A DNA stretch of 64,000 bases from G958295645 sp965242735 (GTDB lineage: Bacteria; Gemmatimonadota; Gemmatimonadetes; Longimicrobiales; Gaopeijiaceae): positions 3,224,001 through 3,288,000 of the forward strand of contig OZ251497.1 of assembly GCA_965242735.1 (NCBI GenBank), read 5' to 3'. The notes beneath the pieces were generated by a model that saw nothing but the letters and a program-made list of their open reading frames with translations, had not been told where the DNA came from and did not search any database. Shown here one piece after another: positions 25,068-35,628 of the stretch. The first letter of the stretch is position 1. Each line of letters opens with the position of its first letter. Position numbers and translations under genes: made by a program.

Positions 25068-26825
25068 ATGGCGAATTCCAAGCGTTCCAAGAAGATCTCC
25101 GGATCGAGCGTCAAGAACGCGTTTCGGGAGATCATTTGGCCCCGGCGCGGGCTGATTCTCTTCGGGCTCCTTCTCGTCCTCGTCAACCGTCTGGCCGGGC
25201 TCGTCCTCCCCGCCTCGAGCCGCTACCTGATCGACGACGTGCTCGCCAACCAGAACTTGGAGCTGCTGTACTGGCTCCTGGCCGCCGTGGGCGGCGCGGT
25301 GGTGCTGCAGTCGGCGACGTCCTACGCGCTGACCATGATGATGAGCGTCGAGGCGCAGCGGCTGATCGCCAATCTTCGCTCGCAAGTCCAGGAGCACGTG
25401 CTCGCGCTGCCGGTGCGCGTGTTCGACAACACGAAGTCGGGCGAGCTCGTGTCGCGCATCATGAACGACGTCGAAGGCGTGCGGAACCTGGTCGGGACAG
25501 GCTTGGTGCAGCTGGTCGGCGGCGCGATCACCGCCGCGGTGGCGCTGGGATTCCTGATCGGCACGAGTCCGCTCATGACCCTGATGGTCGTCGGTCCGCT
25601 GGCCGGGTTCGGCATCGTCTCGACGCGCGCGTTCAAGACGCTCCGGCCCGCGTTTCGCAAGCGGGGCGAGATCCGGGCCGAAGTGACCGGCCGCTTGACG
25701 GAAGCCTTCGGAGGCATCCGCGTCATCAAGGGCTTTCACGCGACGGACAAGGAGCGCGACATCTTCCGGGCCGGCGTCCTGCGGATCTTCGAGAACGTGA
25801 GGACGACGCTCACGCGCTCGAGCATGGTGACCAGCCTCGGCGCGTTCTTCATGGGGCTGGCCGGCGTGCTGGTGATGGGCTACGGAGGCAGCCTCGTCAT
25901 CTCGGGCAGCATCACGATCGGGGAGCTCTTCTCGTTCACGATCTTCCTCGGATTCCTGATTTCGCCGGTCCTGAGCCTGGCGAACATCGGCACCCAGATG
26001 ACCGAGGCCTTCGCGGGCCTGGACCGCACGGCGGAACTCCTGTCGCGTCCCCGCGAGGAGGACGATCCCTTGCGGGTCGCCGAAGTTCCTCCGATAGAAG
26101 GCCGCCTCGAATTCGAGGACGTCCACTTCCGCTACGAACCGGAAAAGCCGGTGCTGCGCGGCATCAGCTTCCGCGCCGAAGCGGGCATGGTCGTCGCCCT
26201 GGTCGGCAGCTCGGGGTCGGGCAAGTCGACCATCGCCGGCCTGGCCGCCTCGTTCCTGGAGCCGGACTCGGGGCGCGTGCTCGTGGACGGCTTGGACCTG
26301 CGCGGCGCCAAGCTGGACTCGTACCGGCGGCAGCTGGGGCTGGTGCCGCAGGAAGCGTTCCTCTTCGACGGCACGATCCGCGACAACCTGCTCTTCGCCC
26401 GCGCCGACGCGACCCCGCGGCAGGTGCGAAGCGCGGCGGAGCAGGCGTTCGTCACCGAATTCGCAGACCGCTTTCCCGACGGTCTGGACACGACCATCGG
26501 CGAGCGCGGCGTCAAGCTGTCGGGCGGACAGCAGCAGCGCGTGGCCATCGCCCGGGCCATCCTGGCCGAGCCGCGCATCCTCTTGCTCGACGAGGCCACT
26601 TCGAGCCTCGACACCGAGAGCGAGGCCCTCGTCCAGAAGAGCCTGGCGGAACTCCTGCATGGGCGGACGACGCTCGTCATCGCTCACCGGCTCTCGACGA
26701 TCCGGCGCGCCGACCTCATCCTCGTCATCGAAGACGGCCGCGTCGCCGAGCAGGGCCGCCACGACCAGCTGATCGCCCGCCGGGGCCGCTACCACGACCT
26801 CTACACGCTCCAGGCGCGCATATGA
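25068..26825 (+). CDS. ABC transporter, fused permease-ATPase (MsbA/lipid exporter-like)
   Basis: A 585-residue half-transporter that would dimerise in the inner membrane. Six membrane helices occupy roughly residues 25-310, followed by the ATPase with Walker A VGSSGSGKST, Q-loop LVPQEAFLFDG, signature LSGGQQQR, Walker B ILLLDEATSS and H-loop VIAHRLSTIR. Overall sequence resembles MsbA and related exporters of lipid A or drugs; the substrate is not determinable. The ATG follows a 90-base gap after dnaE2. A 13-base segment from its last codons, CTCCAGGCGCGCA, recurs 59 bases downstream. Confidence 0.9.
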   Translation: MANSKRSKKISGSSVKNAFREIIWPRRGLILFGLLLVLVNRLAGLVLPASSRYLIDDVLANQNLELLYWLLAAVGGAVVLQSATSYALTMMMSVEAQRLIANLRSQVQEHVLALPVRVFDNTKSGELVSRIMNDVEGVRNLVGTGLVQLVGGAITAAVALGFLIGTSPLMTLMVVGPLAGFGIVSTRAFKTLRPAFRKRGEIRAEVTGRLTEAFGGIRVIKGFHATDKERDIFRAGVLRIFENVRTTLTRSSMVTSLGAFFMGLAGVLVMGYGGSLVISGSITIGELFSFTIFLGFLISPVLSLANIGTQMTEAFAGLDRTAELLSRPREEDDPLRVAEVPPIEGRLEFEDVHFRYEPEKPVLRGISFRAEAGMVVALVGSSGSGKSTIAGLAASFLEPDSGRVLVDGLDLRGAKLDSYRRQLGLVPQEAFLFDGTIRDNLLFARADATPRQVRSAAEQAFVTEFADRFPDGLDTTIGERGVKLSGGQQQRVAIARAILAEPRILLLDEATSSLDTESEALVQKSLAELLHGRTTLVIAHRLSTIRRADLILVIEDGRVAEQGRHDQLIARRGRYHDLYTLQARI

Positions 26826-26937
26826 GCCCTCGGGGCAGCGGCCGACGGCGCGTCGCCAACCCAGGGCTCCAGGCGCGCACGAGACCGCACCGCGCCGGCG
26901 AAGCGCGCTTTCGCGCCACGGCGCTAGATTGTCCGCC

Positions 26938-27705
26938 ATGCTGACGGCGCATTCCTACCGAACCCGCGGGGCCAACTTCGCCTTCCTCGTCGGTCCGCCG
27001 CAGGACCTGACGCGCCGGGACGGAATGAACATCCACGCGTCCGTGTGCGACGCGCTCGGCGTGGAAGACCTTTCGTTCCGGTACACGCCGGGCGAAGAGG
27101 ACGCCAAGGGCTTCGTCATCCAGCTGGGCCGAGAACAGGGCCGCGAGAAGTTCGTCCTGGAGATCAACGGCGCGGTGGGCGACACGCCGCTGCGCGTCTT
27201 CTTCGGCTACGAATGGCCGCGTTCGGCCCAAGCGGCCTTCGAGGACTTCGACTTGGTCAGCGAGGCGGTGTTCGAAGTGCTGGGAGAGGGCTGGCAGCGC
27301 ATCCTGGCCGAGGCGCGCGTTCGGGGACAGGCCCACGCGAAGGGCGATTCCGCCGTGTCGTTCCTCAGCCGCGACGTCCTGGGACTGCCCGACGAAGGCA
27401 TGGCTTTCGCCGCGCTGAAGTACGAGACGGAAGCCGCGGACGCGACGCCGGGGGACCCGCTGGCCAACCCGAAGCGCGACGTGTCCTTGGAGGTCCTGCG
27501 AGAGGACACGCGCTGCGTCTACGTGGAGGTGATGTCGCAGTGGCCGCAGATCGCGACGCCGGCCGGCCAGGCCGTTCAGATCAATCCGGAGAAGGTCAGG
27601 ACGTTCGATTCTCCGCCGAGCGAGTACTTGAGAGACACGGTCAAGTACACCGAGTCGGCGGTGTTCCCGCTCCTGGACAGGAACCGGACGGAGGACGAGA
27701 CATGA
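26938..27705 (+). CDS. Hypothetical protein, family not recognised
   Basis: A 255-residue soluble protein beginning MLTAHSYRTRGANFAFLVGP. It has no signal peptide and no membrane helix. It is rich in acidic residues and alternates strand- and helix-like stretches, for example FVIQLGREQGREKFVLEING and RCVYVEVMSQWPQI. No catalytic motif stands out. ATG at 26938 is preceded by an in-frame TTG at 26929. Its stop overlaps an ATG of the receptor frame, so it is probably co-transcribed with the TonB receptor. That link may be its best functional clue. Confidence 0.8.
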   Translation: MLTAHSYRTRGANFAFLVGPPQDLTRRDGMNIHASVCDALGVEDLSFRYTPGEEDAKGFVIQLGREQGREKFVLEINGAVGDTPLRVFFGYEWPRSAQAAFEDFDLVSEAVFEVLGEGWQRILAEARVRGQAHAKGDSAVSFLSRDVLGLPDEGMAFAALKYETEAADATPGDPLANPKRDVSLEVLREDTRCVYVEVMSQWPQIATPAGQAVQINPEKVRTFDSPPSEYLRDTVKYTESAVFPLLDRNRTEDET

Positions 27706-27737
27706 GCATTGGGAGCCTGAGGGCCCGGGGAGGAGAG

Positions 27738-30236
27738 ATGAGACTGATGGTGATTCGCAGCATTCTGAGCACGGCCGCCGGCGCGTTGGCGTGGACGGCG
27801 AGCGTTCCCGCGTCCGCGGCGGCGCAGCAGCCGGACACGGCCGCCGTGGCGCTCGAAGGAGTCGTGGTCGTCGTCGGCTCGCGGGCCGGCGTGGAGGATC
27901 CGGCGGAGCTCTCGGTGCCCGTCGACGTCTACGGGTCCGAGGAGATCGCGCGGCTGGGAGAAGTGGACTTGGCCGAGGTCCTGGGGAGCATCGCGCCGTC
28001 CTTCAACTCGACGCGCCTCAACGCGGGCGACGGCGCCGCGCTTCACGTGGCCACGCTGCGCGGGATGAACCCGGACCAAGTGCTCGTGCTGGTCAACGGC
28101 AAGCGCCGCCACGCCGCGGCGTTTCCCAAGGTGATCGCGGCGCTCGGCTTCGGCACGACGGGCACGGACCTGCGAGCCATTCCGATCCAGGCGATCAAGC
28201 GGATCGAGGTGCTGCGCGAAGGCGCGGCGTCGCAGTACGGCTCGGACGCGATTGCGGGCGTGATCAACATCGTGCTCAAGGACGCCGACAGCGGCGTGAC
28301 CAGCTCCACCTATCTGGGCCGCACGTCCTGGGGCGACGGCGCCCGTCTGCTGGCGTCGGGCAACATGGGCGCCCAGATCGGCGAGGACGGCTTCCTCAAC
28401 CTGACCGTGGAGTTCGGCAAGCAGGAGCCGACCACGCGCGCGAGCACGGCGCCGACCTGCTTCGGGGCGGACCCGAACTACGTGCCGTGCAACGACGGCG
28501 GGAAGCAGATCGCCTTGCAGCGGATCGGCGAGCCCGACTACGAGAACGCGGGCGTGATGTTCAACGCGGCCGTGCCGGCGGGCGAGTCGGCCGAGTTCTA
28601 CGCGTTCGGGGGCTACACGGAAAGGGAAGCGGTCAGCGACGGACTGTACCGCAAGGCGGACTGGACGCCGCGCAACGTCTCCTACGTGCATCCCGACGGC
28701 TTCTTTCCCCTGGAGGAATCGACGCTGACGGACATGTCGGCCGTGGCGGGACTGCGGGGCGATCTGTCGAGCTGGAACGCCGACGTGAGCTTCCGGCTGG
28801 GACAGGGGCGGTTCGCGTTCAACGCGGCCAACTCCATCAACCCGTCCTACGCGGCCGAGTACCTGTTCAGGAACCCGGGCGCCGACGCCGCGGCGATCGC
28901 TTCCGCGGCCGGTCCGTCTCACGTGTTCAGCGGGGCGCTCAACCTGCGGCAGATCGAGGCGAACGCCGACGTGAAGCGGGACTTGGCGCTGGGAGACCAG
29001 TCCGGCGTGCTGGCGCTGGGAGCGGCGTTTCGGCAGGAGAGCTTTTGGATGGACGCCGGGGAGCTGGCGTCCTACGCCTGCGGCCCGAGCAATTCCCCGG
29101 GCAGCTTTCCGGCCGCGCACCATCAGAACGACGGCTCCGCGTTTGCGAGCTGCGGCATCCAAGGATACCCGGGATACAGTCCGCAGAGCGCCGAGGCCAG
29201 CGAACGCGACCGCACCAGCTTCGGCGCCTACGCCGACCTGGAGTTTCGCTCGCCCGAGTCGCCAGTCTCGATCGGCGGCGCGCTTCGCTTCGAGAACTAC
29301 AGCGACGCGGGCAACGCCCTGACCGGCAAGGTGGCCGGCCGGCTCGACCTGGGCGAATCCGGCGCGGCCTTGCGGGCGGCCGTGTCGACAGGCTTTCGGG
29401 CGCCGGGACTTCCGCAGCGCGGATTCAACACGGTCATCTTCCAGGGCGGCGGCGGCGGACTGACCAGCACCGGCTTCCTGCCCGAGGGCGACCCCATCGC
29501 CTGCCAGGACTTCAACGCGTGCTCGCTCAAGCACGAGTCGTCCGTGAGCCTGACCGGCGGCTTCGTCTATTCCAACGACTGGGGCTTCCTGCTGACAGCG
29601 GACTACTACCGCGTGACCGTGGCCGACGCCATCGTGCTGACCCAGGGACTGGGCCCCGCTCACGGGCTTCGCGCGAACGCGCAGTTCCAGGGCAGGCCGG
29701 TCAACGGCGTCGCGTTCTGGGCGAACGGCGTCGACACGCGCACGTGGGGCGTCGACGTGATGGCCAGCCTGAGGGTCAGCACCATCTTCGGCGCCTACGA
29801 TCTCTGGGCCAGCTGGCACCGCAACGAGACGGCCATCACCAACAACCACAATCCCGGCTTCGTTCGCGAGACCCAGACCACGCTCATCACCGAAGCGCAG
29901 CCCAAGCAGCGAATCGGCGCCGGCGTGGACGTGCGGTGGGGGCTCGGGTTCGGAACGCGATTCCGCGTGAACCACCTCGGCGCGATCACCTCGCCGTTCG
30001 TCTTCGAGGAACCCGTGGAAATCGCTGCGGCCGCCATCGCGGACCTGGAAGCGAACGTGGACCTGGGCAACCGGCTTCGGCTGTCCGTGGGCGCGAACAA
30101 CCTGTTCGACAAGCTGCCCGACCCGCTGCCCGCGGACCACGTGGCGCAGCTCTGGGCCTTCGACTACCCGTCGGAGTCGCCCTACGGGATTTCGGGCCGG
30201 ATCCTGTACGTGAAGGTGGACGTCTTCGGCTCGTGA
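27738..30236 (+). CDS. TonB-dependent outer-membrane receptor
   Basis: An 832-residue transporter. GGGGAGG just upstream of the ATG at 27738, and the signal peptide MRLMVIRSILSTAAGALAWT that follows, decide the start over an in-frame ATG at 27702. The plug has VVVVVGSRAGVEDPAELSVP, LRGMNPDQVLVLVNGKRRH and RIEVLREGAASQYGSDAIAG. The barrel includes STGFRAPGLPQRGFNT and ends LYVKVDVFGS. Four cysteines in CFGADPNYVPC and ACGPSNSPG...SCG-type loops suggest disulfide-stabilised extracellular loops. Ligand unknown; galK is the next gene downstream. Confidence 0.93.
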   Translation: MRLMVIRSILSTAAGALAWTASVPASAAAQQPDTAAVALEGVVVVVGSRAGVEDPAELSVPVDVYGSEEIARLGEVDLAEVLGSIAPSFNSTRLNAGDGAALHVATLRGMNPDQVLVLVNGKRRHAAAFPKVIAALGFGTTGTDLRAIPIQAIKRIEVLREGAASQYGSDAIAGVINIVLKDADSGVTSSTYLGRTSWGDGARLLASGNMGAQIGEDGFLNLTVEFGKQEPTTRASTAPTCFGADPNYVPCNDGGKQIALQRIGEPDYENAGVMFNAAVPAGESAEFYAFGGYTEREAVSDGLYRKADWTPRNVSYVHPDGFFPLEESTLTDMSAVAGLRGDLSSWNADVSFRLGQGRFAFNAANSINPSYAAEYLFRNPGADAAAIASAAGPSHVFSGALNLRQIEANADVKRDLALGDQSGVLALGAAFRQESFWMDAGELASYACGPSNSPGSFPAAHHQNDGSAFASCGIQGYPGYSPQSAEASERDRTSFGAYADLEFRSPESPVSIGGALRFENYSDAGNALTGKVAGRLDLGESGAALRAAVSTGFRAPGLPQRGFNTVIFQGGGGGLTSTGFLPEGDPIACQDFNACSLKHESSVSLTGGFVYSNDWGFLLTADYYRVTVADAIVLTQGLGPAHGLRANAQFQGRPVNGVAFWANGVDTRTWGVDVMASLRVSTIFGAYDLWASWHRNETAITNNHNPGFVRETQTTLITEAQPKQRIGAGVDVRWGLGFGTRFRVNHLGAITSPFVFEEPVEIAAAAIADLEANVDLGNRLRLSVGANNLFDKLPDPLPADHVAQLWAFDYPSESPYGISGRILYVKVDVFGS

Positions 30237-30340
30237 CGGCCTAGCGCGGGGCGCGACGACGGGCTCGCCGGCGGCCCCGGCCGACTTGGCGAAGCCGTCG
30301 CTTGCGCCTGCGCCCGGAGGCCGAGGCTGGCGCGGCCGTC

Positions 30341-30456
30341 GCGAGCGGAGCCGGTGAGCCGGTGACGCCCGAGCGCCTGCGTGTTCGCGCCGTGGATGAC
30401 GCGCAGCAGCCCGTCGCGGGTCGCGAGCGGAGCCGGTGACGCCCGAGCGCCTGCGC
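30341..30456 (+). repeat. Duplicated 5' end of galK with a coupled leader frame
   Basis: The segment GCGAGCGGAGCCGG...TGACGCCCGAGCGCCTGCG occurs at 30341-30381, with an eight-base insertion, and again at 30423-30456 over the real galK start. The upstream GTG at 30362 opens a 25-codon frame that ends in TGA overlapping the galK GTG (GTGA at 30436-30439). The two GTG codons are 74 bases apart, so the frames differ. Confidence 0.75.
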
Positions 30457-31665
30457 CTGGAGGCCGAGGCCGTCTCCATCGCGCCTGGGCGGGTCAACTT
30501 GATCGGCGAGCACACCGACTACAACGGGCTGCCCGTGTTGCCGATGGCGTTGGACCGCGACGTCCGCATCCGGTTCCGCGCCGTGCGAGAGCCCGTCGCG
30601 CGCCTCGCCGCCGAACCGGCCGAGTTCGGAGACTTCGCGTTCGGCCTCGTCCGGCCCGTTCGCCCCGCCGCCCCCGGCCACTGGTCGAACTACGTGCGGG
30701 CCGCGGCAAAGGGCCTCCTCGACCATGGCGTCGCCCTGCGCCGGGGCATCGAAGGTCGCGTTTCGGGCAACGTCCCGCCGGCCAATGGACTCGCCTCGTC
30801 CTCGGCGCTGGTCGTGGCTTCGGCCCAAGCCCTTCTGCACGCGAACGGGCGCGCCATGCCGCCGCTGGAGCTGGCGGCGCTCGCGGCCCGGGCCGAGCGA
30901 TTCGCCGGAGCGGAGGGCGGCGGCATGGATCAAGCGGCCTCGCTCTGCGGGGTGGAGGGTCACGCGCTGCACATCGGCTTCGGTCCGCTTCGCGTCGCGC
31001 CGGTCCCGGCGCCCGGGCCATGGCGATGGCTGCTGGCGTCGTCGCTGGCGGTCGCCGAGAAGACGGGGCGCGCCCGCGAGGCGTACAACCAACGGGTCCG
31101 AGAATGCCGGGACGCGGCCCGGCGCTTGGCGGAAGACCGTCGCTCATCCGAACACGGCCGCGCGGCTCTGGAAGGCGAGCCAGCGGCGGAAGAGCCGACC
31201 TTCGGGCACCTCGTCGCCGCGTTTGGCACGGACGCGCTGCTGGATCTGGCAAGCCGCAGCCTCGGCTCCGTCCTCCTCCGCCGCGCGCGCCACGTGCTCA
31301 CGGAGGCCCGGCGCGTGGAGCAGGCCCTGGGCGCCTTGCGCGCGTCGCGGCCGGCCGCGTTCGGCGAACTGATGACGGCGTCGCACGAGAGCTTGCGGGA
31401 CGACTACGAAGTGAGCACGCCCGCCCTGGACGCCCTCGTCTCCATCGCCCTGGAGGCCGGTGCGGCCGGCGCTCGCCTGACCGGGGCGGGCTTCGGGGGC
31501 TTCGCCGTCGTGCTGTGCGCCGACGGAACCGCGTCCGCGGTCGAGCAAGCGCTCGGCCAACGCTTCTACCGTCCCCGTCTGGGCCGGGGGCCGACGGACG
31601 ACGAGCTCTTCTTCGCCCGACCGTCCTGCGGCGCGCGCGTCCAGTCCCTTCGGCCCCCGGCCTGA
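30436..31665 (+). CDS. galK: Galactokinase
   Basis: Phosphorylates galactose to galactose-1-phosphate, the first Leloir-pathway step. The 409-residue GHMP kinase opens with the galactokinase signature APGRVNLIGEHTDYNGLPVLP. The phosphate loop GNVPPANGLASSSALVVAS follows, then AGAEGGGMDQAASLCG, where the catalytic Asp is expected, and a final LTGAGFGGFAVVL. A charged insertion near residues 215-250 is unusual. The start is GTG. No epimerase or uridylyltransferase adjoins it, but a symporter and a nucleotidyltransferase lie beyond the defence island. Confidence 0.93.
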   Translation: MTPERLRLEAEAVSIAPGRVNLIGEHTDYNGLPVLPMALDRDVRIRFRAVREPVARLAAEPAEFGDFAFGLVRPVRPAAPGHWSNYVRAAAKGLLDHGVALRRGIEGRVSGNVPPANGLASSSALVVASAQALLHANGRAMPPLELAALAARAERFAGAEGGGMDQAASLCGVEGHALHIGFGPLRVAPVPAPGPWRWLLASSLAVAEKTGRAREAYNQRVRECRDAARRLAEDRRSSEHGRAALEGEPAAEEPTFGHLVAAFGTDALLDLASRSLGSVLLRRARHVLTEARRVEQALGALRASRPAAFGELMTASHESLRDDYEVSTPALDALVSIALEAGAAGARLTGAGFGGFAVVLCADGTASAVEQALGQRFYRPRLGRGPTDDELFFARPSCGARVQSLRPPA

Positions 31666-31781
31666 CGACGACGCCGGCCCGAGCTGTCGAGCCTCGCATG
31701 GGCTCCCACACGCGACCGCCGGAACTCCGCCCCGGCCTGACGACGACGCGGGTCGACCACCCGTCGAGCCGCCGGCGGCGG
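31666..31781. other. Intergenic gap with duplicated galK 3' end
   Basis: The 20-base segment CCCCGGCCTGACGACGACGC containing the galK stop (31655-31674) recurs at 31730-31749, 75 bases downstream. Otherwise no feature is evident between the convergent galK and sulfhydrylase genes. Confidence 0.7.
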
Positions 31782-33059
<1,278 letters not shown>

Positions 33060-33356
33060 GGGTCTCTTCTTTCGGTGCAGCGGGGGGTGAACGCACGGCC
33101 GGGCCCTGTGCCAAGCCGCGAAAAGGGGCGCGAGAACGGACGGTCCCGCGACGAGGGGGCGGGCCGGACGGCTCCGCCGGAAAGGACGCCGCCGTGGACG
33201 ACGGCGGCTTCGTTCGGCCTCGGGACTGCCGTCCCGGCAGACTTCTTCCTGGACGGACGCGCGTTGTCGAGCGCGACGACAGGAGAAGCCGAAGCCGAGA
33301 TGCTTCGACAGCCGGATCGGGCGTGGTTTCCGCACCGCCCGCGAGGACAGAGAAGT
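33060..33356. other. Leader region of the sulfhydrylase gene
   Basis: No gene is seen. A hairpin GCCGCCGT-ggacg-ACGGCGGC lies at 33188-33208 and could act in the minus-strand leader. I looked for the conserved features of SAM riboswitches and did not find them. Confidence 0.4.
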
Positions 33357-33498
33357 CTACAGCCTCCTTGCCGCTGGGCCAAGGGGTCGCGCGAGCCAGT
33401 TCGCGATGGCGCTCGCCCCGGCCAGCAGCCCGGCGGGCAGGAACACGAGCATGGCCGGATAGGTCAGGTCGTGTCCGACGCGCGAGGGGCTCGGGCCG
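33357..33498 (-). pseudogene. Degenerate fragment of an SLC5-type symporter gene
   Basis: Translated on the minus strand it reads GPSPSRVGHDLTYPAMLVFL, then PAGLL, and diverges to a stop at 33357. This matches GLDPALVGHDLAYPAMLVFL in the intact symporter at 59561-61357. DNA similarity runs from about 33426 to 33490 against 60326-60390 and looks roughly 85% by eye. It begins right after the brxL stop. It marks the left edge of the defence island, whose right edge touches the complete symporter gene. Confidence 0.7.
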
Positions 33499-35628
33499 TT
33501 ACTCCAGCACCTTGAACACGGCGTCGGGGCCGTCGCGGTAGAACTCGATGTTGAGCTTGGTCCAGACGTCGTCGGGCAGGTTCGCCAGCTCGCGCCGGGC
33601 GCCCACGGGCATCAGCAGCACGGACGCCTGCTTGTCGGCCGCCAGCTCGGCGATGGCCACCGGGTCGGCCACGCGCTCCAGCGAGCCGCCCAGGTTCAGG
33701 GCACCTGCGACTATGGCGCCGCCCCGCGTCCGGCGGTCCAGCAACGCCCCGGTCATGGCCGCCAGCGCCGCCAAGCCGAGACCCGCGCCGGAGCGGTCCG
33801 CGTCGAACGGGCGCAGCTGAATCGCGTACTCGTGGGCGCGGGGGTCGTGGTGGCCGACCAGCTCGGCGGCCCCGGCGTACAAGTTCTGCTCGCCGATGCG
33901 CACGCTCTGGCGGAACGGGGGCGGCACCGGGTGGTTGAGGATCTTCGTGCCGCTGCCGGGACCCGCGGCCACCTCGATGCGGTGGAGGCCGGGGCCGGAG
34001 CCCTCCGTGCCGGGACCGATGGCCCAGACCTGGCCGGCGGGCAGGGGATCGGCGCTGACGGCTTCGTCGCTCTGGAGTTCCGGCGTGGCGACGAACTGCT
34101 CGGCGCCGTCCACCCCCAAGGTGAACGAGAAGTGCGTGTCGCGGAACTCGGCCTTCAGGCAGCGCTTCTGCTGTTCCTTCACGCGACGGCGCGACTCCAG
34201 GGCCAAGCGCGCGATCCACTCCAGATCCTCGTCCCCCACAGCCATGGCCGGGCCCGGAAAGAGGAGCTTGACGAGACCCGAGACCGTCTTGTTCGCCGCC
34301 TCGACGTCCCTCCCCGACATGGCGCCGCCCCAAAACACGCGGTTCTGCAGGACGGGCAGGCGCGTCGCCTCGCGCAACCGCGTCCAGCACGCGCTCAGGA
34401 AGTCGTTGACCAGACCGAAGCGGTTGGTCAGGTGCTTGCGCGGATCCAGCTTGGGGAAATCCCAGCCCGGCGCATAGGCGTGGATGCGGTCGTGGAAGGC
34501 CGTGTCGTCACGCATCTGGGGGGGCAGCGGACTCAGCAGATGACCGATGCGCTGCTGCTGCTCCACCGAGACGTCGAAGTTGCCGACCATGACCAGCGAC
34601 CCCTCGGCACGGATGCTTTCCTTGCCGCGGCTGAACTCGCCCGACGCCATGTACCCCTTCATGATGTTGACGCCGTCCTTCTGGTCGAAGGAGATGCCGG
34701 CGATCTCGTCGAAGCAGACGACGTCGTACTGGCAGACCAAGCCGCGCTGTCCATTGGCCATGTTCACGAACATCTTCGCCACCGTCGCCTTGCCCCCCGA
34801 GAGCAAGTGCGAACACGGCGAAATCTGCTGGTACACGTGACTCTTGCCCGTGCCCCGCGGACCCAGCTCTACCAAGTTGTAGTTGCGCTCCACGAACGGC
34901 ACCAGACGCAACAGCGCCACGCGCTTGGCCCGCTCGTCCATGGCGGCGGGCTCCAGCCCGGTCGAGCGAAGCAGGAAGTCCAGCCACTCTTCCGTGCTGA
35001 ACGCCTCGCGGCCCTTGGCCAGCGCCTCGAGCACGTTCGGGTCCGACATCTGCACAGGACGAAGAGAAGCTACGCCGAAGGGCTGTCCCTTCTCCTCCAG
35101 GGCGACCACCGCGTCGTACTCCAGCGACACCTCCGCGTAGAAGCCGTCGGACAGCAGCCGCTGGTTGCGCTTTACAATGTTGTCGCCTATGCGCGCATCC
35201 TTCAGCGACAAGCTGGGCAGCTCGGCCACGTAGCAGTCGTTTCGCGCGTCCAGCCGCGCGCGAACCACGTCGATGAGCTTGACCGAGCCGTCCTCCCTTG
35301 CGCGAGAGCGGAAGAGCTCGCGGTCGCCCGGCCGCACCGTGCGACCTTCCAGCTGCTTCTCGACGATCGCGAGTCCTTCGGCGATCTCCTCCTCGTTCAC
35401 GCTGGCGCAGTAGCGGCCCAGCAGGAACTCCACGACATAGGTGGGCACGGGATATTGGCGGGCGTAGCGCCGGACCAGGTCCTTGCGCACCAAGTAGCCG
35501 GGAAATGCGGCGGCGGCCTTGCGGTCGAGAGCGTCCATGGGGGGACCGCGCGGATCGGCGGCGGAGTGCGAGTCGGCGGTCATGAGGGGGACGCGCGGGT
35601 CGGCGGCGGAGCAGTCTGCGTCGGTCAT
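33499..35628 (-). CDS. brxL: BREX protein BrxL (Lon-like AAA protein)
   Basis: Terminal gene of the type 1-like BREX operon. BrxL proteins are AAA+ ATPases with a Lon-like C-terminus that bind DNA and are needed for phage defence. The 709-residue protein has VPTYVVEFLLGRYC near residue 61, Walker A GPRGTGKSH near 256 and Walker B VVCFDEIAG near 304. The Lon-like domain (RSGAGLGLAALAAMTGALLD) lacks the usual serine and lysine dyad, so proteolysis is doubtful. ATG at 35628 overlaps the pglZ stop. Two more ATGs, at 35583 and 35538, head tandem 45-bp repeats. MDALDRK at 35538 is the start expected from homologues. Confidence 0.93.
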   Translation of the reverse strand: MTDADCSAADPRVPLMTADSHSAADPRGPPMDALDRKAAAAFPGYLVRKDLVRRYARQYPVPTYVVEFLLGRYCASVNEEEIAEGLAIVEKQLEGRTVRPGDRELFRSRAREDGSVKLIDVVRARLDARNDCYVAELPSLSLKDARIGDNIVKRNQRLLSDGFYAEVSLEYDAVVALEEKGQPFGVASLRPVQMSDPNVLEALAKGREAFSTEEWLDFLLRSTGLEPAAMDERAKRVALLRLVPFVERNYNLVELGPRGTGKSHVYQQISPCSHLLSGGKATVAKMFVNMANGQRGLVCQYDVVCFDEIAGISFDQKDGVNIMKGYMASGEFSRGKESIRAEGSLVMVGNFDVSVEQQQRIGHLLSPLPPQMRDDTAFHDRIHAYAPGWDFPKLDPRKHLTNRFGLVNDFLSACWTRLREATRLPVLQNRVFWGGAMSGRDVEAANKTVSGLVKLLFPGPAMAVGDEDLEWIARLALESRRRVKEQQKRCLKAEFRDTHFSFTLGVDGAEQFVATPELQSDEAVSADPLPAGQVWAIGPGTEGSGPGLHRIEVAAGPGSGTKILNHPVPPPFRQSVRIGEQNLYAGAAELVGHHDPRAHEYAIQLRPFDADRSGAGLGLAALAAMTGALLDRRTRGGAIVAGALNLGGSLERVADPVAIAELAADKQASVLLMPVGARRELANLPDDVWTKLNIEFYRDGPDAVFKVLE
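35536..35628 (-). repeat. 45-bp tandem repeat at the brxL start
   Basis: Two in-frame units, each opening with ATGACC and encoding SAADPR(V/G)P, lie between the pglZ stop and the conserved MDALDRK start. The duplication gives brxL three consecutive candidate start codons spaced 45 bases apart. Confidence 0.8.

Noticed and set aside
33060..33360. SAM riboswitch upstream of the sulfhydrylase gene
   Set aside because: Expected from pathway logic, but none of the conserved core sequences of SAM riboswitch classes could be found; only a plain GC hairpin is present.
33499..35628. BrxL as an active Lon protease
   Set aside because: The Lon-like domain lacks the catalytic serine and lysine in their usual contexts, which agrees with BrxL being a DNA-binding AAA+ protein.
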